Positions 47,401-56,668 of a DNA stretch of 64,000 nt are shown here, one piece after another; the first letter of the stretch is position 1; each line of letters starts with the position of its first letter. A program made the translations under genes and the position numbers. The notes beneath the pieces are model-generated. The model was not told the origin of the DNA, did no database searches, and saw only the letters and a list, made by a program, of their open reading frames with translations. The DNA comes from Liolophura sinensis (taxonomy: Eukaryota > Mollusca > Polyplacophora > Chitonida > Chitonidae): contig NC_088295.1 of NCBI RefSeq assembly GCF_032854445.1, positions 32,849,385 to 32,913,384 of the forward strand, in the 5' to 3' direction.

Positions 47401-50400
47401 TAACAGAGGGAAGATCTTTAGACCATTTTATCTAGCAGAATCATGAACAACGGCTTGTTACATGCAACAAACAACTTTTTAATGGTCTTGTCACCATTAA
47501 TCTACCTAACACCAAAGGCACAAATGACACACATTTCCCTTGGGAGCTTCTGAAGTTCACAATCCTTCAATCAGCTCCTCAAGTACTTTATGTGAAACTT
47601 TTTTCCTGCTGCCTATGTTACAATAGATATGATCAACACTCGTCAAATCCTTTTGAGGGTTAAGTCACATGATATAGTTGGACTTCTCAATGAATGAAAG
47701 GATAGACTTGATAAGGCCAAATGGTCAAGACCGAATGATCATCTCAGCAAAACTCCAAGAAAATTTCCTTTCAATAAGATCAGAGATATGGCCATCACAA
47801 AGAGAGACAGACTGACAGATGGACTTATGGAACTTGACAGCACTCCTTAGCACTTAGGATGATTAATATCCAGTAACTGATACCAGGCAAATGGAACATC
47901 CCGAACTAAGGTATCTTACCCTCAGGATTCGTTCTGACGGTCAGCGTAGCCGGATCAGGATTCTCAACTACACCTTCAGATTTCAGATACAGCTTCAGTG
48001 TACACTCAATGTATGGGAACAAGTCTGTGACATTGTACATGAAGTTCATCTGTTTTTTCCCAAATTTCTCACGACTCACACTTCCACAAGACCCTTGTGC
48101 TTGTTCCTGAGAGACAAATGAATAAAGTTAAAGTAAGAATTATACGTAGTGAACTGCATGTAAAAAAAAAAAAAACAACAACAAAAAACAACACCAACAA
48201 AAAAAAACAACAACAAAAAAACAACAACAAAAAAACCCCAGCCAGACCAGAATTTAAATGTAGCAGCACTAAAAGATATTTTCACATACACACATGCATG
48301 CAGCATGAGACATTTCTGAAGAATTGTCTATCACCTTGGAAATTTGTGTAATACTCTCAAAGGTATAATATCTTCCGTCTTTGGATATCATTGCACTGTA
48401 TACACTATTTGCACTGGAGGTTTCCATCCATTACAGTACTCACCATTGCATCCTCTTCTTCAAAATGAACCTCTTTCAAACAGTCATTTTCCTTGAACAC
48501 TAGCAGGCGGAAATTCTTTATATTGGCGTCGTTCCTTTCCCACATCAGCTCAAAACTCCGTGATGTTTTCGACTCTATTGAGACCTTGAGTGGCGAAGGA
48601 GCTGTGGATTACAAAAGCAAAAATATTTTTGTTTAAAAAAAACTTGTGTTTGAGATCAACCACTGAAGACATGTCAAGTGTTCAAACAAACATTATTGAT
48701 TACTTAGCATCAATTTGTATCACAAGACATACAGTTGTGCTCACTTTGTTACAATGACCAAGCTATAGAGAGAAAATATTTATTGTATAATACATCAAAA
48801 TTAGTGAAAATACATTTTCTGTTCGCTAAACGTGTACCATTAATATACACACATTAATACATGACCATATACATGCATATAGAATTGATTACTACTTGTA
48901 TGTACCATAACACTGCCATCTGAGTATGCTACTTGTATGTAGCTTAACACTTCCAACGGAATATGCTACTTGTATGGGGCTTAACACTGCCAACTGAGTA
49001 TGCTACTTGTATGTAGCTTAACACTGCCAAATAAGTATGCTACTTGTATGTAGCTTAACACTGCCATCTGAGTATGCTACTTGTATGTACCTTAACACTG
49101 CCATCTGAGCATGCTACTTGTATGTACCTTAACACTGCCATCTGAGCATGCTACTTGTATGTAGCTTAACACTTCCAACGGAGTATGCTAATAGTATGTA
49201 TCTTAACACTGCCAACTTGTTATGCTGCTTATAAGTAGCTTAACACTGCCACCTGAGTATGCTACTTGTATGTAGCTTAACACTGCCAATGGGGTATGCT
49301 TGTTTCTGCACCTGAATGGAAATGTACAGGACTTACGCAGCTCTACATCATGTGTCTGAGAGATTGAGGAGTTGACCTTGTTAGACTGGGCCTTCAGCTT
49401 CAGGTGATATAACCCAGACACCGGGGCATGCAAGACATAACTGTATTGATTCTTCTTATTCTGGTACGTAATCTCCTGTTGCCTAGAGAATCCATTTGGT
49501 CCAGTAACCATCAGGTAGAATTTGTCCACCAATCCTGTCCCGTTTGTCCACGTAAATGTGATTGTCTTTTCCGCAGAGGACGACTTAATTGACACATACA
49601 CTGGTACACTAGGTGCTGAAATACCCCAAATGATTAGCATATATGAATAATGCTAAGTACAATGAATAATTAAAAGTGCATATGAATGTTAAAAGCTTCA
49701 AACATGTTCAAACCAAGAAGGAAATGCCTAACGTACATAAGCTGAGAGTTAATAATGATATCAGGACTTTGTAACGTAATTGTCAGCGTTCAGGATTACA
49801 ATGTACCTTCAGTTTTCACTAATGATCATTTGACCTGACCCATATAATAAAAAAGAAATAAATTTTGACTGAATGGTTCCTGAGAAAATAACAATTTTGG
49901 TGCATGAGCCAATCAAATGATTAAATACATGTATTTAGTGAGAACATGGACTAACAAATTAGTGACACTGATATTTGTCTGCTGTATTTACAGTAACATG
50001 TATAAGCTAAGCTGGATATCAAGAAGAATTTCTGAGTTCAGAAACCAGTCAAACAATCCAGTCTAAAGTACACATATCATTCTGAAGTCATTGAACAAAG
50101 CCTCAATTCTACCCTGACAACTTGTTAAGTCTTCTACATTTTCCACATGAGACACAAGAAAGCCATATATCTGCCTTCTTGTCAACATATTCAAGTTCTC
50201 CTGACTGAACATTCACACAAGTCAAAGGATTAAAAATAAAAGGTCAACACATTAGTTCTGGAGATAATGCTTGTAAGAAATTCATGTATGTGATCTCTGA
50301 TGTCAAAGGTATTTCAAAGGTCATCATGACCACAATGTCTTAATGATGGCCTAGCTGTAATTTATTTGATATGGCTCATAAGTTTAGAACAGAGATATAG

Positions 50401-53400
50401 CACTGCAAGATCCTATGAACTTTAGCCTAGAAAAAGTAGGTCCAAAGGCATGCTGACTGCACATTAGTTCACCAAATGTTACAACAATATATGAATCAGT
50501 TCTGCCAGGCAGATGGACGGCAAATGAGTATATAATATAACTATGACAATACCCTTCAGCTGTGTTGAATGTAAACCGCGTGTGCATTTTTGACTGAATG
50601 GTTCCTTAAAAAATTGGGCTGACAACTTGTCTCCATGACCTAGCTAACATTATGAAGAGCCGAGAAACCCTTTAAATTACATGTCCTAGTCTGGGGTTCA
50701 ACCCTTATGCTGTGTGCCTCGTTGTTCGGAGTGGCTCTGTTCTTATTCCAGAGATCCCACCTTTCAAAGAAAATGTTTTTCAAAGACTTTCAAGAAGTTT
50801 CAAGGACCTTTTAATGAATATTTTCATGCACATTCATTGACCATTCTGTTCACGTACAATCCGTCACGTGAAATTTAATGGACACTAATACATTAGTAGG
50901 CATTCTGATACAAGATGTATACTTGACGTAGCTTATATGGAAGTCCAATATTTCAAACAATGCAATATGATATTTAACATTGAAAAATCAAGTACATTTA
51001 ATCATTGGGAACCTTGTAATTCAATGAGCCGTGTCCCACTCTCTTCCATATTGTCCAGTTCTTCTCCGCATAACATGACATGTTCAGTTTAAACAGAACC
51101 TTAATATAGTATCTGAACACAACAGAAAACTATTAAAACATTAAGTATGAAGCACAATGTTTCTGGTGCTTGAACCAAGCACCACGTCTATCTCCATGCA
51201 AATTAAAACTTAAGAATAGATGCTTGGAAGTCTCAGTTTTATAAACAACCACTCAACTTAGCACTGTCAACATCAGAATCACTGTCCGACCTGTCAACAT
51301 ACATAACATTGTTTTGATTTGTGGACAGTGCAGTCAATGATTCCATAAGATGTCACTGTATTGGTGTTACAAAGAGATAAGTGACCTAAAGGATCATAAA
51401 TCTTATGTTAGATTACCCTTTGCACCTTCAAAACGCTCTTCTGATTATGTAAATGTAACAGGTGTCTCTATCAAACAGGTGTTGTTGTTTCTCTTGACAA
51501 AAACCAATAAAGTAGACGACGGCTATACAAAATGGCAATCTTGCCTTTTAGCAGTGTTTTGCTTTCACAATGAGAAATGTGTCAAAGTTTACAAGCCAAT
51601 AGCTACATACTGCAAAATTCCACCCTACATGCTGTCACACTTGTCTTATGTTTCTTTCTTTCTTTCTTCTAGTTGAGTGTTGTTCTGATTTAGCCTCAGC
51701 TAGGTACAAGTGTTTGTTGATATACAACAGTTACATTGTTCTCGGCTTCTTTTCATGTATGCTAATAAACTTTGGGGGAAGTGACCGTGTAAATGAGCTA
51801 CTCTGCGGTACTAGTAATAAATCAATGACAACTCTTTGTCAAATGTTTCTTAAAGCAAGAACATTTTTTGGGATTAATTTCCAACAGTTTCATTTACACT
51901 TTTCACTTCCATTAAAGTTTGCTGTGTGTTGCTACCCATTTTGTTTAGAGGCAATGCTATGCCCCGGGAGGCTGTATGACATGTAGGCCACACAAGTTAC
52001 AATAACTATGCTTCATGTAGATGTGATAGTTTTGACATCATTATTTTTGTTCTTGTAATTTTAAGTGTTTTACAAGCAATTAATGTTCTGAAGAGCAAGT
52101 GAAAAAATATTTCACTTATACGACAGCGGCCAGCATTATGTTGGGAGGAAACCGGGCACAGCCCGGAGGAAACCCACATCCATCCCCAGGTTGTTATTGT
52201 ATGAAGTCCACATGTATGAAACAGCAGAATGATGTTTATTACTGGGGGATTTACGGGATAACGAGTGTTCTCGATGGTCACAAAATAAAGGGCACATCTG
52301 AAGAACCTCAAAAATGGGCGTTGTTGTTTGTCATTAGAACCGTTGATCATTGCGCTCTTTACAAATGTAACAAATGAGTATATCAATTTATTTATTTTTT
52401 TGATTGGTGTCAAGAATATTTCACTTATACGACAGCAGCCAGCATTATGTTGGGAGGAAACGGGGCACAGCCCGGGAGAAACCCATGACAAAATTGGTAA
52501 CCTGGTAAAATTTTGAACTGAAAAATTATATCCACACTCAATTAAAATTATGCAAAAACCGTTCACAAAGCCTGTAAAACTAAAACTAATAAAACGGCTC
52601 AACCTTCCATCAGTAGGTCCTTGTAGATGTACACAGGTGAAAAGAAATATTAACAGAACAACATAACTTTCTATTGCTGTATGATTGCCATTATAAAGGA
52701 GCTAAAACAAAGCTTAACCTGCAATCTGAGAATGTGCATTTACACACCACAAGCTAATCTTGGAAGCAAAAAAGTCTAACCTTCAATCAATGTATGATTC
52801 CCCGATATACAAGAGCTAAAAACGTTTAACCTTCCATCCAAATATGTGCAGTTACCTTACACATACCAAACCTTACACGAGAGAGCTAAACAAAACGTTT
52901 AACCTTCAATCAATGAATGAGAGCCCATTATACATGTACAGGAGCTAAAAGAAAAAGCTTAAAATATTTTCCATGTGGAGAGTCCATTATAGTAGGGCTA
53001 AAAAACGTTTAACCGGATACCAACACCGGCACCAACACAGCCATTTCTCCCCTCTCTTACAATATACCTTATATACCTCTCACAATACATCTTACTTCAT
53101 ACAGGCGAGCTAAAAAGTGTTCTACCTTTATTTTGATTGCAATAAAGCGAAGAAAAATATCAATGCGTAGAGCTTATGTTGTTACGTGACAATGAATAAA
53201 GGCTTAACCTTTAATCCATGTGGAGAGTCCATGATACAAGAGCTCAAAAAAAGTTTAACTGGATACCAACACTGGCACTTTCCCCCCCTCTCACAATATA
53301 CCTTATATACCTCTCACAATACATCTTACTTCATACAGGCGAGACATAACTTTAAGTGTTCTAAATTTATTTTGATTGCAATAATGCCAACATCAAACAT

Positions 53401-56400
53401 ATCAATGTGTATAGCTTATGTTGTTATGTGTCAATGGCTAAAGGCAATTTTGCTAGCCAGTATACCTGATTTTACACACACCTGAATATAGGCGACTCTC
53501 TTTCAAAGGAATAGACTACATTAACTTGAAACTGTTAGCTCATTGGACATTCACACTTACATGTACATGTGTATGCAAAGGTGCTTACCCAGTGTGATCG
53601 TCTTCGGTGAAGAACTGGAAGACAGGGTACCCTTGGACTCTGCTTTCAGCCTCACAGTGTAAGACTGTCCTTTGACAAGATTGGATGCAGGAACTATGGC
53701 ACTCTGTTGCTGGTTACCAGATACTGTCACATTCTCAGCGACAGCAGTTCCTCCTGAAGTCTGGAAGGTCACAATGATCTTGTCAAGCTGACCTGGACCT
53801 GCTGTCCACCTGACCTGGATACCACCAGAGACTTCAACAGCACTATTTAGGGTAGGTACAGACGGAGCTGATAATGAAAACAACACTCATGTGAGTTATG
53901 CGCAAGGAAATATAATCTCAAATAAAGGCAAGCCTTTCTAAAATTGAACGTAGGGGAAATAAATCTACACATCTAGAAACTAGAGCAATTTTTCTAATGA
54001 CGTACAAGTGAAATACTTTGAGTACGGGGTAAAACACCAACCAAATGAATAAATTAATAAATCTAATGACGTACAATTTACAATCTGGCTTCAAAAATAC
54101 ATGTTGGCCTAAGCTATTATTTAGTCTGGGTTTCTCTGGCACAATTTTAGTGCCTGCCTTATATCTCTTGCTTTAGCATTAGAAGAGGTGTCATGTTGGT
54201 GGTGCAGCAAATTTGGCAACTTTTAGGCAATATTTACATCATTATTTTCATTAAAGCCGACGTGAAAGATATTTATCTGCAGTGTAATCTCACATGACTT
54301 TTAACACTTTAATTCCATTTTGTGGCTATATTCTTTTCAAACCAGGTACTGAAAAAGATCATGAGGATGCTGTGTTCAGCCTGGATAGTCGTAACGCTTT
54401 TATTTCTGATCACGGCCATGCGTAAATACAAGGATCAGCCAGCCACTGTTGCGCAGGGAGAGCCTAATTTTAATCCAAAACTTTTATGAGAAGCATGGGT
54501 GTTAATGTTTAAACCATCTGACACTCAGTAAAGTAACATAGTCTTTAATAGCAATTAAGACGCCTAATCAATTAATGCATGTAAAGAGGTTTCTCTATGT
54601 CAAAATTACATTACTGGTAATGTTATTGATGTTTTTCCTGGTGATATACCAAGACATCTTGATACAAATGTTAATGTGTAGCCAACAACTGTCTTTGTGT
54701 TTGCTATTTATTTGATTCTTGTTTAACACCACAATGCTCCTGCATGGTGTTGACGTTTTAACATGGATGCAGGAAACAAAAGGCTGGTGTAAACCACTGA
54801 TATTTGGCAAACTTAACTGGTTAGTACAATACTGACAAGATTTGGCCTGTTTGACAAACCCATCGAGTACCATCGGCAGCTCATTGTACCATGGTCACCA
54901 AATGAATCTGTAATTTGTGCGCAAGCAGCTGAGAGTCAATTTTGGGGGGATATATTGGTTTACAATACTGTGCAATACAATATTATACATATATATATAT
55001 AGTGAATGGCATATTTTATAGAAGAACATGAATCACTGTATAATTCAACATACTAAGAAATCACATCAATCAAAAACCGTTAAGTTTTACTGTTTATCTC
55101 AAAATATGGAATATGTTTTCAATTTGCATATCTTAATGCTTAATCTTATGCTTACAGAAAGATTTCATTACTAAAAATAGGATAAATTACAAAACCAGGC
55201 ATACTGATTGGAATGGACATGTACACAGTTTCCTCTGTACTGTTGGGTACATGTACACATGATCACATACACATATCTTCAGCATAACTTCAAAGTATTA
55301 TTTAAGAAATATCAGGCAGCAAAGTCCTAAAACAATGGACAATTCCTTTTTCACTGCAGTTATCACAGCATACACCCAGTGAATGAGACCACTATTGCTG
55401 TTCGAACACATCACCAGTTTACATCTATTCGACACTAATTTTCAGTTTCTACTCCCTTTGGGTTTTCATAATGATGCCTATCATTTTGATTACACTTCAT
55501 TTCTTTCGATCGCTCCATGGAAGATTCCACTTTACAGAACTACAGGGTTCACATGTCAAGAACCAATGAGAATACCGCAGTTCGCATGTGATATGTCCAC
55601 GCTGGTCCACGCTGGTCCACGCTAAAAAAAACCTTAACCTGCCATATGAGAATGTGCACTTACACACCACAAGTTATTCTTCAGAGCAAAAAAGAAAGCC
55701 CAATCTTCAATCTATGTGTTATAGCCAAATATACAGGAGGTAAAAAAAAGAGCTTAGCCTGACATCCAAGAATGTGCATTTACACACAATACCTTAGGCC
55801 AGGCAGTGAAAAGAAAGCCTAACCTTCAATCCATGTATGATACGCCAATATACAAGAGCTAAAAAGAAGGCTCAACCTTCCATTTGAGTATGCACAGTTA
55901 CACACCACACCTTACACGAGAGAGCTAAACAAAAAAGTTTACCCTTCAATCAATGAATGAGAGCCCATTATACATGTACAGGAGCTAAAAGAAAAAGCTT
56001 AACCTTTAATCCATGTGGAGAGTCCATTATACAAGAGCTAAAAAAAAAACTTTAACCGAATGCCAACACCGGTACTCCCCCCCCCTCCCCCTCACAATAT
56101 ACTTTATATACCTCTCACAATACATCTTACTTCATACAGGCGAGCCATAACTTTAAGTGTTCTAAATTTATTTTGATTGCAATAATGCAAACATCAAACA
56201 TATCAATGTGTATAGCTTATGTTGTTATGTGTCAATGGCTAAAGGCAATTTTGCTAGCCAGTATACCTGATTTTACACACACCTGAATATAGGCGACTCT
56301 CTTTCAAAGGAATAGACTACATTAACTTGAAACTGTTAGCTCATTGGACATTCACACTTACATGTACATGTGTATGCAAAGGTGCTTACCCAATGTGATC

Positions 56401-56668
56401 GTCTTCGGTGAAGAACTGGAAGACAGGGTACCCTTGGACTCTGCTTTCAGCCTCACAGTGTAAGACTGTCCTTTGACAAGATTGGATGCAGGAACTATGG
56501 CACTCTGTTGCTGGTTACCAGATACTGTCACATTCTCAGCGACAGCAGTTCCTCCTGAAGTCTGGAAGGTCACAATGATCTTGTCAAGCTGACCTGGACC
56601 TGCTGTCCACCTGACCTGGATACCACCAGAGACTTCAGCAGCACTATTTAGGGTAGGTACAGACGGAG
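22673..56668 (-). CDS. Receptor tyrosine pseudokinase with FN3 ectodomain (5' partial, multi-exon)
   Basis: Whole-gene entry. Exons, 5' to 3': 56668-56390, 53867-53589, 49615-49337, 48601-48444, 48106-47920, 46492-46331, 43276-43145, 42470-42340, 41859-41743, 41007-40941, 40229-40047, 39653-39528, 38971-38848, 38359-38289, (35912-35787, optional), 33785-33662, 32292-32229, 27744-27567, 26417-26316, 25809-25646, 25318-25202, 24984-24911, 24347-24210, 23748-23649, 22747-22673. I placed them by reading AG acceptors and GT donors and checking that every junction keeps frame. Together they give roughly 1,100 residues without a start or signal peptide; the 5' end probably lies beyond the retrotransposon at the right edge. 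The order is FN3 domains, RPTP-like membrane-proximal module, TM, kinase-like domain, tail. It should be a plasma-membrane receptor that scaffolds rather than phosphorylates. The ligand is unknown. Junctions are read by eye, so a boundary could be off by a few bases. Confidence 0.82.
23044..23271. mobile_element. MITE-like palindromic element in last receptor intron
   Basis: The first 60 or so bases (CTGTTAACTTTATCAGAAAG ... GCTAGAATGTATTCTGTT) are repeated inverted at the end with only a few mismatches. No coding capacity. It lies between the C-lobe exon and the tail exon. Confidence 0.75.
23649..24347 (-). CDS. Kinase-like C-lobe (two exons)
   Basis: Exon 24347-24210 (phase 2/2) reads WSFGVLMWEIMTYGATPYG, a textbook tyrosine-kinase helix F and following loop. 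Exon 23748-23649 (phase 2 to 0) reads YTVMLECWKDDPAERPSF and LSRRLADM, the helix H-I region with the CWxxDPxxRP signature. If the donor CAG/GTACAC is not used, translation runs seven codons further and stops at 23628-23630, giving a form without the tyrosine tail. The homologous position in the pseudogene also has a donor-like CAA/GTAAAT, which favours splicing here. Confidence 0.87.
24911..25809 (-). CDS. Kinase-like hinge, catalytic loop and activation segment (three exons)
   Basis: Exon 25809-25646 (phase 1 to 0) has the hinge and helices D and E: NGFEERGDLQSFLRDK and NVAEGMAHLSQLE. Exon 25318-25202 (phase 0/0) has the catalytic loop HGDLRAVNVLL and the metal-loop equivalent KISGFQHAK. Exon 24984-24911 (phase 0 to 2) ends the activation segment with RWASVETLEGKAYTQQSE. 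Against HRDLAARNVLL, the Arg is Gly while Asp and Asn remain. Against DFG, the site reads GFQ. APE reads SVE. The layout is that of a receptor tyrosine kinase, the chemistry is not. Confidence 0.88.
26316..27744 (-). CDS. Kinase-like N-lobe (two exons)
   Basis: Exon 27744-27567 (phase 0 to 1) carries the glycine-loop region, NENLNKGKHKVLKGTL, and the beta3 strand, RSVAIRKITG. Exon 26417-26316 (phase 1/1) carries helix C, ERCKAEIDIMRNIG, then AHPHIVCFLGYSIQ. The helix C glutamate and the HPxIV strand are kept. The loop has one glycine where active kinases have GxGxxG, and the VAxK lysine position reads Arg, with a Lys one place later. Both changes predict weak or absent ATP-dependent catalysis. 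Confidence 0.85.
29640..31790 (+). pseudogene. pogo/Tigger-family transposase, inactivated
   Basis: Blocks in order: SQIEQDLVDYILNMETM with HKNEIANPFNDENGKAGKDG and FMKRHPELSLRQPE (DNA-binding HTH part, 29640-29940); after a frameshift near 29945, IYNIDET with TGRRQVGSLVSAERGQ (first catalytic Asp); then RVLLIPYGHVTHTKN, where the second catalytic Asp (usually LLxxDGHxTH) is Tyr; a TAA near 30400; MQPLDVSFIKPLSTYYD; an AAHGFRKTGVFP part; a linker with five 89-bp repeats; and a C-terminal Cys/His-rich segment, ECLYCSELW, IQCTICLQWVHQA, CELC (31640-31787), PHD-finger-like. An upstream start MPKDRPKYCDVSK with a donor lies at 28818. Several frameshifts and the lost Asp mean it cannot transpose itself. 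Confidence 0.75.
30757..31190 (+). repeat. 89-bp minisatellite, five copies
   Basis: Units start GTGACCGTAATCCAGGAAGC at 30757, 30846, 30935, 31024 and 31113, exactly 89 bp apart. They lie in the transposase linker region. Since 89 is not a multiple of three, each unit shifts the frame, so the array expanded without coding constraint. Units 3 and 4 share GCCAATTCCGTCAACATC, units 1 and 2 share GCCGAATCTGTCAACTTC, and unit 5 returns to the latter. Confidence 0.9.
32229..32292 (-). CDS. Cytoplasmic juxtamembrane exon with YETM
   Basis: A 64-nt phase 2 to 0 exon between ATTTTCAG and GTAAGA. It encodes RRHERPRHEDLNMDPYETMK. YETM matches the YxxM consensus for the PI3-kinase p85 SH2 domain, so this tyrosine could be a docking site if another kinase phosphorylates it. 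Spacing from the TM exon is normal for an RTK juxtamembrane segment. The 4.5 kb intron that follows is mostly occupied by a pogo-type transposon. Confidence 0.75.
33180..33420. repeat. Degenerate repeat with GTGAAC...GTTCAC palindromes
   Basis: About five loosely spaced units centred on GTGAACGCGCTGTTCAC, each followed by something like AAGTCTTTTACTAACA. The core is an inverted repeat (GTGAAC/GTTCAC). It is in the intron between TM and juxtamembrane exons. Confidence 0.7.
33662..33785 (-). CDS. Transmembrane exon
   Basis: Phase 1 to 2 exon. It starts EEKDYKTITIAVSVSCG, continues through an uncharged run of about 23 residues (GLVLIILLAVIVVITV) and ends with a basic stop-transfer stretch, QFKHQKQKD. 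This is a typical type I single-pass helix. The SCG-[LV]-V start of the helix is shared with the pseudogene exon at 3832-3944. Confidence 0.85.
35622..35692 (-). mobile_element. SINE fragment at duplication breakpoint
   Basis: Tail and first part of the body, cut at GCATTATGGTG. The cut is the deletion point of the duplicated segment; the longer sister copy is at 37580-37722. Confidence 0.75.
35787..35912 (-). CDS. Duplicated membrane-proximal exon, out of original order
   Basis: A 126-nt phase 1/1 exon nearly identical to 39528-39653 (ASNTAANKKADHFKEFDN against the ASSTEANMKADHFIEFNN start of the other). It lies between exon 38289-38359 and the TM exon. Acceptor TTGTAG and donor GTATAA are intact and the frame is open, so it could be spliced in just before the TM helix and add 42 residues. 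The CNGPL and VKAFSC exons that normally follow are missing from this copy. It may be a cassette exon or a non-used relic; RNA reads would decide. Confidence 0.5.
37580..37722 (-). mobile_element. SINE fragment
   Basis: Body copy with GGGAGGAAACCGGGCAGAGC, ending CCTTCCCAAGTACG; head missing. Sister of the fragment at 35622-35692. Confidence 0.8.
38289..40229 (-). CDS. RPTP-like membrane-proximal module (four exons)
   Basis: Exons 40229-40047, 39653-39528, 38971-38848 and 38359-38289. Visible motifs are TTDFFSNDTNGKITDYGLVV, then NNWYKANEDNFQIPYRATP, then CNGPLLPGMEYR, then VKAFSCTAGGCTETKY. The series DTNGxIxxYGxxV, W...PYxA, CNGPLxPGxxYRVKxxA is what I know from the extracellular juxtamembrane region of type III receptor tyrosine phosphatases (PTPRB/PTPRJ/PTPRQ type), here joined to a kinase-like receptor. 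Phases run 1/1, 1/1, 1/2, 2/1. Paired Cys may form disulfides. The family match is from memory of motif order, not from a search. Confidence 0.72.
38395..38447. repeat. (TA)n microsatellite
   Basis: About 25 TA units in the intron just upstream of exon 38289-38359. Confidence 0.95.
40941..42470 (-). CDS. FN3 domain over three exons
   Basis: Exon 42470-42340 (phase 1 to 0) starts APGKVTQLEIRQ and has the Trp in LNVTWKAPLL and ITNFTLTYK. Exon 41859-41743 (phase 0/0, 39 codons) holds LSEMQYDNETVF and EPEKNYTYE. Exon 41007-40941 (phase 0 to 1) adds ISAGSVCCQGEVLTRIHY. All junctions keep frame and have clean GT/AG signals. NVT, NIT, NET and NYT sequons suggest heavy glycosylation. A truncated SINE lies in the first intron at 41930-42058. 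Confidence 0.78.
41930..42058 (-). mobile_element. SINE fragment in receptor intron
   Basis: Diverged body (CGCCATACTCAAAAGACTAT, GGAGAACCTGGCAGAGTCCT), no head. Confidence 0.75.
43145..46492 (-). CDS. FN3 domain split over two exons, first half amplified
   Basis: Exon 46492-46331 (phase 1/1, 162 nt) encodes VPSKIKSINVTVEG, VSVCWSPPEPFPGPTNYTL and QVIAG. Exon 43276-43145 (phase 1/1) completes the FN3 fold with LYKVRVMASTEVGNGPP and EFRTLEAG. The long intron between them holds degenerate 167-bp copies of the first exon (see the repeat entry), SINE pieces and unassigned sequence. The exon at 46492 is the only array member with a normal upstream acceptor and no internal stop, so I take it as the functional one. 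Confidence 0.8.
44853..45170 (-). mobile_element. SINE copy plus adjoining SINE fragment
   Basis: A near-full copy lacking about 30 bases of the body ends with head complement CTAACCAACTGAGCCACGGA at 45080. It is followed at 45087-45170 by a second body fragment starting CACTTATACGATGGCCGCCA. The fragment may be the displaced missing part. Confidence 0.8.
45290..46492 (-). repeat. 167-bp tandem array of FN3 half-exon units
   Basis: Donor motifs GTAAGT/GTAAGC recur with rc positions starting 46325, 46158, 45991, 45824, 45658 and 45491, that is every 166-167 bp, with one more donor-less unit down to about 45290. Each unit is a copy of exon 46331-46492. Between neighbouring units lie only 14 bases, GTAAGTGAGCTCAG, which has donor and acceptor dinucleotides but is far too short for a normal intron. 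Units alternate between two types (GACAGGAAGCAAG and GACAAAGAGCAAG), so the array grew as about 334-bp dimers. The second type has in-frame stops. Confidence 0.85.
46500..47919. other. Receptor intron, unassigned
   Basis: A-rich run at 46496-46527. The 47660-47850 part (AGAGATATGGCCATCACAAA, GACAGACTGACAGATGGAC) looks like an old dispersed repeat. No exon recognised. Confidence 0.5.
47920..48601 (-). CDS. FN3 domain split over two exons
   Basis: Exon 48601-48444 (phase 1 to 0) encodes the first half: PSPLKVSIES, the Trp of FELMWERND, and NFRLLVFKEND. Exon 48106-47920 (phase 0 to 1) gives the second half, including FPYIECTLKLYLKSEG, and ends TVRTNPE. The intron between them holds an A-rich AAC-repeat stretch (48160-48240). 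The Cys content is unusual for FN3. The second half is diverged, so the domain call leans on position and phase as well as sequence. Confidence 0.75.
48895..49300. repeat. 37-bp minisatellite
   Basis: About 11 tandem units of the type TATGCTACTTGTATGTAGCT followed by TAACACTGCCATCTGAG, with scattered changes. It lies in the intron just 3' of FN3 exon 49337-49615. Confidence 0.9.
49337..49615 (-). CDS. FN3 domain exon
   Basis: A third 279-nt phase 1/1 exon with the same layout as the two upstream. It starts APSVPVYVSIKS, has the conserved Trp in TITFTWTNGTG and YHLKLKAQS near the end. It is much more diverged than the duplicated pair, so it is an older paralogous domain. A 37-bp minisatellite begins just past its 3' (donor) side. 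Acceptor TTTCAG-like (ATTTCAG) and donor GTAAGT are intact. Confidence 0.85.
49616..53588. other. Receptor intron, mostly unassigned
   Basis: Contains two SINE fragments, a stretch at 49800-50650 with phrases typical of old dispersed repeats, and the beginning of the 2.8 kb duplication from about 52.6 kb. No further exon could be recognised. Confidence 0.5.
52103..52492 (-). mobile_element. Two SINE body fragments
   Basis: Fragments at 52103-52194 and 52385-52492 share ATTTCACTTATACGACAGC and TATGTTGGGAGGAAAC. Both lack the head and are closer to each other than to the other copies. Confidence 0.75.
53589..53867 (-). CDS. FN3 domain exon (downstream copy)
   Basis: A 279-nt phase 1/1 exon and near-identical twin of 56390-56668. 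It encodes one FN3 domain (extracellular beta-sandwich) with WTAGPGQLDK in the middle and YTVRLKAESKG near the end. Its donor GGTAAGC and acceptor TATCAG are intact, so both copies can be spliced in. NVTV gives one possible N-glycosylation site. Confidence 0.87.
56390..56668 (-). CDS. FN3 domain exon (upstream copy)
   Basis: A 279-nt phase 1/1 exon encodes a full FN3 domain starting APSVPTLNS, with the B-strand Trp in IQVRWTAGPG and the C-terminal Tyr in SYTVRLKAES. Acceptor and donor (GGTAAGC) are both intact. It is almost identical to the exon 2,801 bp downstream at 53589-53867; the one residue difference I see is AAEVSGG here against AVEVSGG there. It is the most 5' coding exon visible. 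Symmetric phase 1/1 means it can be added or lost without breaking frame, which fits recent exon duplication. Confidence 0.85.

Noticed and set aside
52006-52602. A 198-codon minus-strand frame
   Set aside because: It spans two SINE fragments and shows only translated SINE phrases.
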